From: Campylorhamphus procurvoides | Lineage: Eukaryota; Chordata; Aves; Passeriformes; Dendrocolaptidae | Assembly: GCA_013396655.1 (NCBI GenBank) | Contig: WBMV01007391.1 | Coordinates: 1-64,000, forward strand | DNA length: 64,000 nt | Direction: 5' to 3' | In this document: positions 1-11,700 of the stretch, in pieces | How the letters are laid out: each line of letters begins with the position of its first letter | Position numbering within the stretch: position 1 is the stretch's first letter | Notes under the pieces: generated by a model | Told to the model about the DNA's origin: nothing | Database searches by the model: none | What the model saw: the letters and a program-made list of their open reading frames with translations, nothing else | Made by a program: the position numbers and the translations under genes

Positions 1-384
1 TGCTGAACTAGGACAATGTGACACCCCCATCTGGAGAAGTCAGGGGAAGATTGCTGTATTGATTGCCCTGTAAAAACGTGGTTGAAACAGTAAAATGTGT
101 CTCCAGAAATTCAGTTTTTACTGAGGCAGAAAATACTTTTCTAAAAAATACGAATAAAAAGAAAAGTACAGGGCCAAATATAATTTCAGATCTAACTCTA
201 TTTCAATCACTACTGAAAATCTATGAAAGAAAGAAAGGAAAAAAAAAAAGAGAGAAAGAAAACTCTTACGGGATTTCTCCCAAAAGCCTACAAAATGTGG
301 AGCAGGGGATGGTGGTGGTGTATGTATCCAGTTTTCAAGTTGCATCAAAATTCCAGCTACCTAGAATCAAAGAATTCTTTACGT
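1..384. other. Upstream intron, single-copy
   Basis: AT-rich sequence with no recognisable exon. A 38-base purine-only run lies at 225-262. It is inferred to be intron of the same large gene because no other gene boundary is visible before the exon at 41820. Confidence 0.5.
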
Positions 385-1045
385 TGAAACAGGTCATTGA
401 GTCCAGAACTGCCTAGTCCACAACTACACTCTGTCACTAAGTGCCACATCTACACATCTTTACCTCCAGGGATAGTGACTCAACCACTTTCCTGTGAGAC
501 TTGTCCCAGTGCTTGACAACCTTTCCATGAAGAACATTTTCTAACATCCTGGCATAACTTCAGGCCATTTCCTCTTGTCCTATCACGTGTTATGTAGGAG
601 AAGAGACCAATGCCCAACTTACCACAACCTCCTTGTTGTAGAGAGCACTAAGGTCTTCTGGCAGCCTCCTTTCTCCAGGCTAAACAACCCCACCTCCCTC
701 AACCACTCCTCACAAGACTTGTCTTCCAGACTTCACCACCTTCACTGACCTTCTCTGGACTCTCTACAGCACTTCAATGTCTTTGTTGTAGTGAGGGAAC
801 CAAAAGTGAACACAGCACTCAAGGTGTGGCCTCACCAATGCCCAATACAGGGGGATGACCACTGCCCTGGTCCTGCTGGCCACACTATTTCTGATACAGA
901 CCAGAATGCCATTGGCCTTCATGGCCACCTGGGCACACTGCCAGCTTGTGTTCAGCTAGTTGTCAACCAGGGCCTTTTCCTTTGGGCAACTTTCCAGCCA
1001 CTCTGCCAGAAGCCTATAGTGATGCATGGAGTTGTTTTTATTGCT
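385..1045 (-). mobile_element. CR1 retrotransposon fragment, 5'-truncated
   Basis: The + strand reads as the complement of the 3' part of an avian CR1 LINE. It shows the family's signature order: the 'acctccagggatagtgactc' block, the 'cctcttgtcctatcac' block, the 'ctccaggctaaacaacccc' block, then 'ctgctggccacactatttct' and 'ggccacctgggcacactg'. The element's sense strand is therefore -, with its 3' end near 385 and truncation near 1045. The reading frame is broken by many small changes, so it is inactive. It lacks the terminal 8-base repeats seen in the neighbouring copy. Confidence 0.9.
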
Positions 1046-1117
1046 AACATCAGATTTTTTTAGAGGAAAAATATTTTAGTTATATTTAGTTTCCTCTAGT
1101 TGTATATTACCATATAT

Positions 1118-1915
1118 AGAATCATAGAATGGCTTGGGTTGGAAGGGACCTTAAAGATCATCTAGTTCCAATGCCTCTGCCAGGGACAGGAATATCTTCC
1201 ACTAGACCAGGTTGCTCAGAGCTCCATCCATCCTGGCCTTGAACACTTCCAGACATGGGGCATCCACAACTTCTCTGGACAATCTGTGCCAGTGTCTCAC
1301 CACCTTCACAGTAGAGAATTTCTTCCTAATACCTAATCTAAACCTTCCCCCTGTCAGTTTAAAGCCATTCTCCCTTGTTCTATCACTCCATACCCTTGTA
1401 AAAAGCCTCTCTCCATCTTTTTTGTAGCCTCCGTTTAGACTGCCTTCAGGTCACCCCCTAAGCCTTCTCTTGTCCAGGCTGAACAATCACATTTCTCTTA
1501 GCTTTTCCTCATAGGAATGGTGCTCTATGCCTCTAATGTTCCTGGTGGCCTACTCTGGACTGGGTCAAACAGGTCAATGTCCTTCATGGAAATGCCACAG
1601 TTGGATGCAGCACTCCAGTACTATCAGAGCAGAGTAGAGGGGCAGAATCCCCTCCCTTAACCTTCTGGCTACACTTCTTTTGATGCAACCCAGGACACAA
1701 TTGGCATTCTGGGCTAGGAGCACACACTGCCAACTCATGTCCAGCCTCTCATCCACCAGCACCCCTAAGTCCCTCTTAACAGGCTGCTCTCCATCTGTTC
1801 CTCCCCCAGCCTATATTGATACCAGGCATTGCCCTGACCCAGTCCAAGACCTTACACTTCATCTCCTTAAACCTCATGGAATTCCCATGGGCCACTTCTT
1901 GAGCTTGTCCAGGAA
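1118..1915 (-). mobile_element. CR1 retrotransposon, 3' end intact, 5'-truncated
   Basis: It begins with 'atagaatcatagaatggct', the complement of the CR1 3' end with its characteristic 8-base (ATTCTATG-like) repeats. It continues through 'ttggaagggaccttaaagat', 'aacacttccagacatggggc' and 'agcagagtagaggggcagaa' to the complement of the reverse-transcriptase C-terminal coding region. Minus-strand frames at 1574-1762 and 1776-2009 show decayed pieces of that protein, for example CVLGCIKRSVARRLREGILP followed by LYSALIVLECCIQLW. This is a different CR1 subfamily from the copy at 385-1045. It is dead by truncation and frame damage. Confidence 0.95.
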
Positions 1916-4900
1916 TATATTTTTCATCTACTGTGTCAGATGTGTTCCCTTTGGCTGTGGTTTGGAAAGGAATAGGAAGATGAAATGAAAGAAGACAGTT
2001 GCTCTCCATTCTGAAATGGACCTATAGAAGCCAGTGAAAGAACAGCAAAATTTGAGACAACAAGCTCAAGTCTGCATGTTTCTGGGCCTCATTTAATCCT
2101 TTACGCCTTTACAAAATCAATGTGAAGCATAAGCGTGCTGATTTTTGTAGCATGCCCACTTTTCACTCAGTTTTCACTGAATGAATTACAATGAATGTTT
2201 GTCCTTTGAGCAATCAGAGCACAGCATGCTTTGACTCTCTTCTGATAAATAGTAATACTGTGCATATATTTTTTTCTGCAGTCTGTAAGAGCATGTTAAA
2301 CTGTTTGCCATTTTAAATAATGTTTTTAGTGGCAGTGTCTATGTCGTGACCCAGAAGTTAGTTTAATTAGCCTTTGTCCAGCAGGTTCATTCGAAGCTTA
2401 AAATTATGGCATGATCCAGTACGCATAAACTAAGCAAACTAAGTGCATACAAATAACTTTATAGTCAAATAATTAATTGAAGACTCTTAGGGACATTGAT
2501 TAAGTAAAATAGGTGCACAGAGAGGCACAGGGAAATGCCAGAGAGGAGTCTGTAATCAGCTCTTCAAATGCTGGGATTTTTTTTAAGTTTTTCATTAACT
2601 CAAAGTAAACTTGATGATTGCTTTGGTATGTCTTTAATTTGATATCATACCATGCTGGAGGGAAGTCCAGTTGACTGGGCTGGAGTCTGTGGAAGGTGTT
2701 GACAATAAGTTTTCAAGACTTCAGAACAATAGTGCAAAAATTTATGATTGCTGTCCTCTGTGAAAAGAAACATGTTTTTGTGTGCACACAGGTAGTCACA
2801 CTTGAAAAGCATTTGGGTACAAAATCACTACACTGAAGGTGCTAGACAGAGGAAAATTCCATACATGATGTGATCCCACCCATCAAATATGGGGATTCTG
2901 TTGTCTTACAATACAGATATTACAGATGTTTATTTTGTTGGAACACTTTCAGTTATAGACTGCAAGGAAAGTAATTGATTTTGTATGGAAGTCAAAAATA
3001 ATTGAGCTTTGACAAAGTTTCTTCAAACGATTTAAGACTTTTTTTCTGAATAGTGCAACTATTTTCTGAACTCACTAATAGTATGTGTCACATATCTACA
3101 CACTGTATCTTGCCGGGTTCATACCATTGTCAGGTGGGCTTACTGCTTTATGTTAAAAAAAAATCAACTGTGATCAATCTAATTATGCATTATTCCTCAG
3201 GCTTAAGTAAATATTTGTAAAGAGGAAAGGGAAAAGCTGACCTGTGCACAGAGAAAAAAATCCCCAGTCATTTTGAATTATTAAGACAGAATAAAGCAAA
3301 TTTTTGTTTGCAAGTATTAATGTGTTTTTCTGGAAATCACTTACTCCAATTTAATTAATAAAATATAGTCATGCTTAAGCAGAAAACCTTTAAGGTTCTG
3401 ATTGAATTAATGGATAACTCAGTTAATTACACTTTCCTGTGAAGGAAATACTGCTAAAAAAGAGGAAGTTTGGGCATCTGATTAAATTCTTGACTCTCAC
3501 AGCTTTCATGCCTAATTTTGGCATGTTTCTGATTGTCGGTGCATCATTCCCTTTCCTTAGCTAAAAAAATCATCAGCTTCCCTGATCTCCAGCCATGCTG
3601 TCAGGAGTAATTCACTAATGCCTTTAAAAACAAAATGGCATAAAAATAAATAAATAAATGAAATAGTTTTGACCTGGTATCCCTAATCTGATTTACAACA
3701 CAGCTGCATAAATGCTTGTGATAGCATAAGAGGAACAAGATCAAGTAGTGAGGTGAAAGGGTGGGAAAATTGCTTCTTTTGGAGCTACCAGCTTTAAAAG
3801 GTTCATGAAACATCATCTTTAATGGCTCTTAGGGCCCCTGAATACACAAAGAGGAGTAGCAGCCTGCTTTAATCACACATGAGCAGTTCTAGCTGAAGGT
3901 AAAAGGAAAACTCACCATGACTTCAAAAAAAGCAAGGTTTTAACTCACCTGAAAAAATATAATTGCTTCAGCTATTCCCCATCACAACTATATAACTCAA
4001 ACTTAAATATGCCTGAAGTATACAAACTCTGAACAAGTACTACTCAATTCCCAGATTGGGAAGACTTCGCTCCCTCCCCGCCCCCCAAAAGAATGAAAAA
4101 GTAATTGAGGTTTTGAGGGAACGGGCCGACCTCAGAGGTAAAGCAGGGTACTCAGGGCCTTGTCCAGGTCAGTTTTGAATATTTCTAATTGTGGAAATTC
4201 TACAATCTGTGTGGTCAAGTGTTTGATCCATGAAAAACTAGTTTAACAGAAACAGCACCGATAATCAAGTGTAAAATTTATGTATCTCGGTAAATCTTTC
4301 CAGGCTTATTGTGTCAGTACTTTTAGAGAATTGCTTCAGATAATTTTTATACAGTCTGACTTGTTCTCATTCCTCAAGTTTGTTTGAAAATAACGCCTTT
4401 TCCAGTGCTGGTGGCTTTGCCTGCAGGTTGTGAAGTCTGAGGCTATAGCAATGTTCAGTAGTTACCATGAATGAAAGCTGGGGGTTGGCCTCATGCAATT
4501 AATTCTGTAACAGTGTTACTTAATTGACATCCTGCAATACCTTTGAAAACAGTGGTGTAAATAAGAGTGCATTCAGTAGGAAAAAAAAAACAAACCATGT
4601 AAACACTGCAGTAAATTTCTTGTAAAATTGCAGAATTTAGAAGATACAAATCACTCAAAAGGCATTTAAGCAGATAGGAATTGAATAGTTAATTTAACTA
4701 GTGTTTCTCCATCAATTCGTTTAATTTTCTCATTAAATTCCTTATGTTAATGTACACTTTGTTCTATCTCTGTCAACTGAATCAAAATGGAATGGAGGTC
4801 TGTCTTTGCTTCTAAAATATTCCAAGTAAAATCCTTCATATGTTGAGTCTCTTTTGACAAGCTTCTTGGTATGAGGAATTGGCTTTTAACTGTCTCACTT

Positions 4901-7900
4901 CAGTGTGTTAAGCTGTGGTAAGCTGAGTGTTCAGAAGTTTGAGAACGACTGTTGTTGCTATTAAGACAACTGAAGTGTGTTATTCATGTTGTAGTAGCGG
5001 CTGAACTGAGAGGGACTAAGGAAGTCTCTTAGGCAGGGATCTGATCTCCAAGCTTAAGAGCTGCACAGAAAGTCTGGATATAAGCTTAGGCACTTACACC
5101 TTATCTTGCTCTTAATTCTGCAGAGGATCTGAATGTGGTCTGACAAGGCATTAGCACTTTGCTTTGTAATATTTACACACTGATATGCCTTACAAAAACT
5201 CTCTTAAGTATTCTGTATTTCTGTGGACTGAAAATGGGAGTTATAAAGACACATAATAGCTGTTGGCTTTGCTTTCAGACTATATTAAGATACATTGCTT
5301 TTTCTATACCGTTTTGTACAGAATGTCTGCAGTACGTTCTTTTTATAGAGGATAAAAACTTGTCTCTCTTTTCTTACTGCTTTGGAGGGAGAATTTGTGT
5401 CTACTTTTGTAGGCAGTTATTGGCAAAATAATTACGCTCTCCCGTAATTATGAAAACTACTCTGCACCCATATGTCATAGCCGAAGAAGTTGGAACTCGT
5501 CTCATCCTAAGACTTTAGGATTTTAAAAGAGAAAGGGAATAAATCTAATTAACGAATTGAGCTTCTTGCTTTTGTTAATGCGCTCAGAAGATCAAGAAAG
5601 ATTTTACGAGAGCGTGTGCAGCTGTTTTCCACTTACCAGTTAGAAGTTTGATTACATGTAATCTAACCTTAATTACATGTGGAAAAATGGATTTTTCTCT
5701 TATAAACAGTGGAATTTGCACCATTTTATATTAAGCAGGGCAGAAAACCAACATCATTGGAACCAATGGCAAAAGATTTATTGATGTAGATGCCTGTTTT
5801 CATTTTTCTTATAAAGTGATACCTGAAGTATTTGCAGCAAGGGATATAGCTGTAAACTGAACAATACCAGACACTTGTATGGATACTTAAACTCAGTGAT
5901 CTAGATTATTAAACACTTTAAATTCGTAGAAATGTTTGTGGTTCAACTTTAGCCTGAGGCAACCAACCATACAAAACAACTCCCAAGCATAGTTTGGAAG
6001 GGACCAAGACTATTCCTGCTACGCAGTATGAGGGTTGTTGTGATGGTTTGAGAGGTTCAAAGCGTTCAATTGAGACTTCTTTGTAAATTATGGAAGTCTC
6101 AAAGGAGGGAAGTGATATGAGTGAATTTGATCTAAGCAAGCAAGGAGACAAAATCAGAGCATAAATCTGTAGAAAAACAAAGAGATTTAGAACAAGTTAA
6201 TTCTAACTAAAGTATACACAGCTATAAAGCACAAGTTGTACCTAGATACAGTGATGAAAAGCAAAATGTTCTGACAGAAAACTTAGAACAGTTTGGCTCA
6301 AGAGATTGGAAAATTACAAGTACTTATAACTCTGCGTTGTATAGATGAAATAAAAAGGGAAGGATTTTTCTCTGATGGCATGCATGATAGGTGGAGTAAT
6401 CCCCCATGCATCTGGTGCTGTCAGTAAAGAATGCCTGCCTTCTGAATAACCACATTGGTGTCAGAGGGTTCTCTTTATTTTCTGAGTTTTTGGTAACATA
6501 ATAACATGGTTGTCACTGATCTTCAGCTGACCTGATGGCAGAATTTGGCAGTATTTCATTAGTGTAGATTCAGTCTGTGAGCTGAATGTCACACTGACCC
6601 TTGTTTCACGGGCTGCCTGGTTTTACCCACCTGCTGGCTAAGCTCCTGTATGCCATGCCAGAACCATGCTAAACCAATAGACATCCTCAGGTGCCCGAAG
6701 CTCCAGCTAAGGCCCTGCTTTCAACTTTGAAGTGAAGGCAGATGTGGATCTGCTTGTGACTTTCAGTCACATCTCATATGCAGTCCACTGCGACCATCTT
6801 TGCATTCCGGATTTCTACACTATGAGAGTCATGACAACTCTGGTAGTAACCAAAAAACAGGCAGGGAGGATCAGGGAAAAACCTTAACAGGAAGTATGAT
6901 AGCATCCTCTACCTGTCTGTACATCAGTCAGAGGATTACATATAAACTTCCATGGCTCCATCTTGTTCTTTCTCAGTTCTGTTAGTCCATTGCTAGGAAC
7001 TCAAATGCCCATTTGCAGCTGAATAGCATTAGAGTCAGCACTATTCTGGTTGTATGCATAGCAACATATAATGAAGTAGAATGCATATGAGAAGTCTTGA
7101 TATCCAAGTTCAATTTGCCCTGGAAGTGGAACTTATCATTTTAGATGTTGAAGAGGAAATCACTGAGTAAAATTCTATCATCTGTATTATGTAAAGCATC
7201 TTGTTGACTCATATTCAACTGTGATCTACTGTAAATCAGAGAATTGCTTTGAGGAACTACAACTACTAGATGAAGGTAAATGTTTCCTATCCAGTGTCGT
7301 ACAACTGCTTATTTGCCCCTGAATGTTCGAGCCTTTCCTATGTTGAATGAAATTCTTTTTCTTCAGATCATCTCTCTAGTTTGACCAGATCATTTTGAAT
7401 TCTAATCCCATTTTTTTTCTTTTAGCATTTTTCAGCTCCCTGTGATATAGAAACTTATCTGATATGCTATTGAATAAATTACATGATCTTTTCCAGATCT
7501 TAATGGAAAAAAATAGAGCAAATTCAGGACAGATTGCATCAAATCCACGTATGATACCTCTTTCCATTTTAGAAAGTGAGTGATTGACAAGGAAGAAAAA
7601 ATAATTAGTTATACTATGTATAATTTTCAGATGCTGAGAAAAAAAAGACAGTATGCAAAATGACTAAAAGGTGCGTATTTCAAGTTCAGTTCATTTAACC
7701 TCCTTTAACTTAAATAAAATGTTCTGTATGAATTTGAAAGTGTTGATGGGAATGAGTGACAAGTATCTGGCTCTAAAATTCAAGTTTTGTTAATTAAACA
7801 TTCATAAATAGCTTGAGTTTGTCGTCCTTCCTGAGAGGAATTAATTTTTTATCTTATTTCCTTTCTGAGGTCTGATTTTAGGCTATAGAAGTTGTATATT

Positions 7901-8644
7901 GGAAACAGGGGGGAAGTAGGTAGGTAGTGGGACATCTTTCTGATCTCTAGTATCAGGAACCATGTACAGAACATGAAGTCATCTGAAAGCTTTAAAGCTA
8001 CACAGAAGAGCTTAAATAGGATAAAGATACTGTTCCCTTAACCAGTCTAGTGAAAGTCTAATTTCCTCTGCTAATCATTTTTTTTAGTATATTATGCTAG
8101 AATCATTTGTGGACAAAAAAAAACACCTTGTGAATTTCTCGTATTAAAAACAAGCAAATTATACCAGGTAGAACTAAAGGAAAATAATCCTGATGCAGGT
8201 TTTAACATAACAAAAAGAAAAAGAATTCTTAAAGTATTTGTTCCTTTAGTCCAAGACTCCATTACTACTGAAGGCTGATTGTGTGCTGTGTTACCTGTTC
8301 AATGGGAGACAAGCACAGAGTGGTTTAATCATTCCTCGGATAGATTTGTTGAGCTCTTGTGTCATATATCAGTTCCTCTTGCAGGCTGGACAAACTGCTT
8401 AAGAGAGTGGGAATACTTTTTTCTTTGGCTGGCAGCTGCCAGATAGCACAGAATGTCAGATTTCATTCCTTTTCTTAGGCTGTTTGGAAGCATCTGAGGA
8501 CAACAAATTCTGTCACATATTCACAACCTCACCAGTATTGAGATCTGTTTTTCTCTGTAAAGACAGCAATTTATATTTTCATATCCATAAATAGAGCTGT
8601 GAGTACACTCACCAGGAGCTTTATATGATTGCTGTCTTTAGTCT
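1916..8644. other. Intron, mostly single-copy
   Basis: No exon, RNA gene or clear interspersed repeat was recognised. Two AT-rich stretches rich in homeodomain-type TAATTA/ATTAAT sites (about 3165-3440 and 5530-5720) have the look of conserved noncoding sequence. The second holds a perfect 14-base palindrome at 5650-5663. Confidence 0.45.
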
Positions 8645-8714
8645 GGGGGAAAGAAAAAAAAAAGAAAGAAGAAAAAAAAAAAAAGAAAGAAAAAAAAAAG
8701 AAAGAAAAAAAAAG
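8645..8714. repeat. Purine-only A-rich (GAAA-type) low-complexity tract
   Basis: All 70 bases are A or G on the + strand, made of A-runs separated by single G or AAG units. Confidence 0.9.
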
Positions 8715-11700
8715 CCATAAGAATCTGACATTAAAAGAGAGTAGTTAAAATGCCTTTTCATATTTATAGAGAGACAGAATTATGAAATGGCACTCTCAGG
8801 CACAGAATATTTTGCTGCTGTTTTCCCTGCACCTGATACTTTCACTTGAATTCAGTCACTTGTAGAGAGCTCCATTTAAATTCAGTGGAAGGATGTGGAG
8901 GCAGGTGTGCCAGAGGAAGCATGCACAAATTCACCAGCTGCAGAGCAGCTACTGAGGACTTGTCGATGGCAAGTAGGACTTGGGTTTTACTTAGTGGCTC
9001 GTGGGGAATAAAGAAGATGACTCTTCTGATTTCCAAATTATTTTTTCTAATGCAAAAACTTGCCAGTTGAGAGGTCTGCTAAAACTGGGAAGAATCAAGA
9101 GATTACAGACAAAGGGGTTTGTAATATCCCATGGAGCTCATGAAAAGAGCCATGTAGTGGCTGCTGAATCACCACTTGCAACCTACATTGTCTTCCAACT
9201 GTAACCTGTCAGAAACGGGAGCTGTTTTTTCTCTGGTGACTTAAAAAGGTTTGTTTTTTGCTTTCAGTCAGATCAAATTACAGTAATTGTGAAATCTCTC
9301 ATGCAGCCTTCTGGGAAGGTAAACTGCTTTAAGTCTTAAATCTGTAAATCTTTACAGATTTTTTTAGGCTGATCAAGCACAAAGCAAATCACTGATGTGT
9401 GAGAAGTTGTCAGATACATCCACAGACATAATTCATGATATTTTTATCTAATCTTGTTTTATGAAGATGTCTTCACTTTCCCTAACCACTTATTTCATTG
9501 CTTTATGTCTCCTATAGCAAGGAGGTTTAGCTACAGTCTAAAGTTAATCTACCATGCTGCAAGCAGTTAGGCCTGTTTTGTTCTACCTTGTCTACCATGA
9601 ATTTGAGATGGTCTGTTCCTCCACAAACAGCTTTATATTTACATGGAGACTTGTCATTCCCTTCAGTGCAGACATCTAGGACAGCTCTTGACCTCTTCAA
9701 ACAATCTCCTGAAACTCTGCAAAATTCTGGAAGGACTTCTAGCTCAGCTCTTGGCTGCCTGTTGTTGGTGTGCAGTTGACAACTTCTCATATGTTTTTGT
9801 GATTGGATTTGACTCCTCCCAGTGCTTTACTTTCTGCTTACACTACCATAATGTTCCTATGAGTGATAAATCCTTCCACCTGAATAGCCTTTGCATCATT
9901 TCTTTTAAGAACTATTGAACTATAAAAGGACTTGCATATATTAGATGCTGAATTTCAATCTTTTCTAAGTGCCAGCACACTCTTCTATCCCAGGCCAGTA
10001 TCTGTTACAGCATCTGTAGAATTATCAACCCTTTTCCAGAAAGAATTTATCTGGGAAAATATGTGTGTTAAACATTAAATTTTAAGGAAAATAAAATCTT
10101 TTGAAATATCACCAAAGAAAAATTTTCTGCATCATTTTAATCCCTTCCCAGCCAGAGGTCACTTTATCATAGATTATTTTTTCAAACTCTAAATGTCTGA
10201 GCTTTTGAATTCTTGGGGAGAATACAAAATTGAAAACTTAGACTTCAAAGTTATCAGGTTTCATGTGTTTATTTTTTTTGTATAAATATTCATTAATGAA
10301 CTTCAGTAAATTTAATTTTAAGATTCCATGTAAGAGTTCTGAGCCAAAGCAGGTGACTTTCTCATGGATTTGGATTTACTTGCATATACTTCATAAGGTT
10401 CATGTCACGATGTCTGTGCTATTAGTTTTTGTCAGAATTTGCACAGCCAGTTCCTTTAATAGGCATTGTGGTTGTATGTTGTGCGGGAAGAATCAAGAAG
10501 ACTATTTTAAGAGAGTGATATCCAAAAAATATGTTTGACTGTACTATACAACTATCATTTTCTTGTTTATTTTTATTCTCTATTGCTGGTCGTGTGTCAG
10601 TGGCACAAATTGCTTTCTTGTTTTCAGAGTAGAATATTACAGGTGAAAAGGATGAGCCAAAGTGAATGACAAGGAAAATAAAACATTTTATTAACCCTGA
10701 GCTGACTCAATACTTGCAGTTGTCTTTATGCTGAAATCTTGAGCTGCTGCCACTTGGTAGCTTCCAAAGTGTTCCTTTTGCATCACAAAGTTTTGATAAA
10801 AACATACTTTATTGTTACAGGAGAGTCAGGTTTTTGCTAAATAGCAAGCAGTAAAACAGGGGGAAAGGGCTATCAGAAATATTACCCAAGCTAATTATTC
10901 ATTTGTTTAGAACTCAAAGTGTTGTGAACAACATGACAAACTTTTAGTTACTAGTGTGGGACATGGACTTAATGGAGCAATGAACATAGATGGTTACTAG
11001 AGTAACCAGTTTTCTGGATTGCACTGTTATTTCTTGTGACAGTGTAGTCTGATCAGTACCATGTAAAATAATTTTTTTTTTAAATGTCACTGTAGTCTAA
11101 AGCAGAACTGTAAGACTGCTTTCTTTGGTGTGGTTGGTCACATTGTTGATGATTTCATCTATTCACTCCTGCTAGCTGTGAAAAGCCAAGGCATCTGTGA
11201 ATGAGTGAGCAGTATTGTATTGCCATTCAGCATAATTGCTTCTCAAAAAAGAAAGCCAGCCCAGTGAATAAGTTAGTAGAGATTCTTTGGCTCATATCTG
11301 CAGAATGCATTAATAAATACTATATTTTAGGGAGTATAAACAAGGATGAAAATGTATGGTTCTCCTCACTGTAGGATATAACCTCTCTGGTAGTGAGTAT
11401 GATAATTTTAAAAGACTCTATATGGCTGAATCACCCCTCCTGATAAGATAGATGGAGACACAAAGATTCAGTCAACATCCTTTTTAGATGTTTGGAGAGT
11501 GTTTTCTCTGTCCCTACAGAGGCATTTAATGACTGTAATGTTCACACATATGCATGTTTACACAGTTAGGAATTGCTGCTGTTAAGTGGCTTTCCAAAGA
11601 ATCAGCATACAGCCCTTTGCTTCTGGTAGGAAACTTCTATTTAAGGGATTTATGTAATATCACTTCATTATTTTGGCCACTTTACATGCCTTTGGCAAGA

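Noticed and set aside
791..1988. Several + strand frames of 70-100 codons.
   Set aside because: They are antisense translations of CR1 copies whose coding strand is -.
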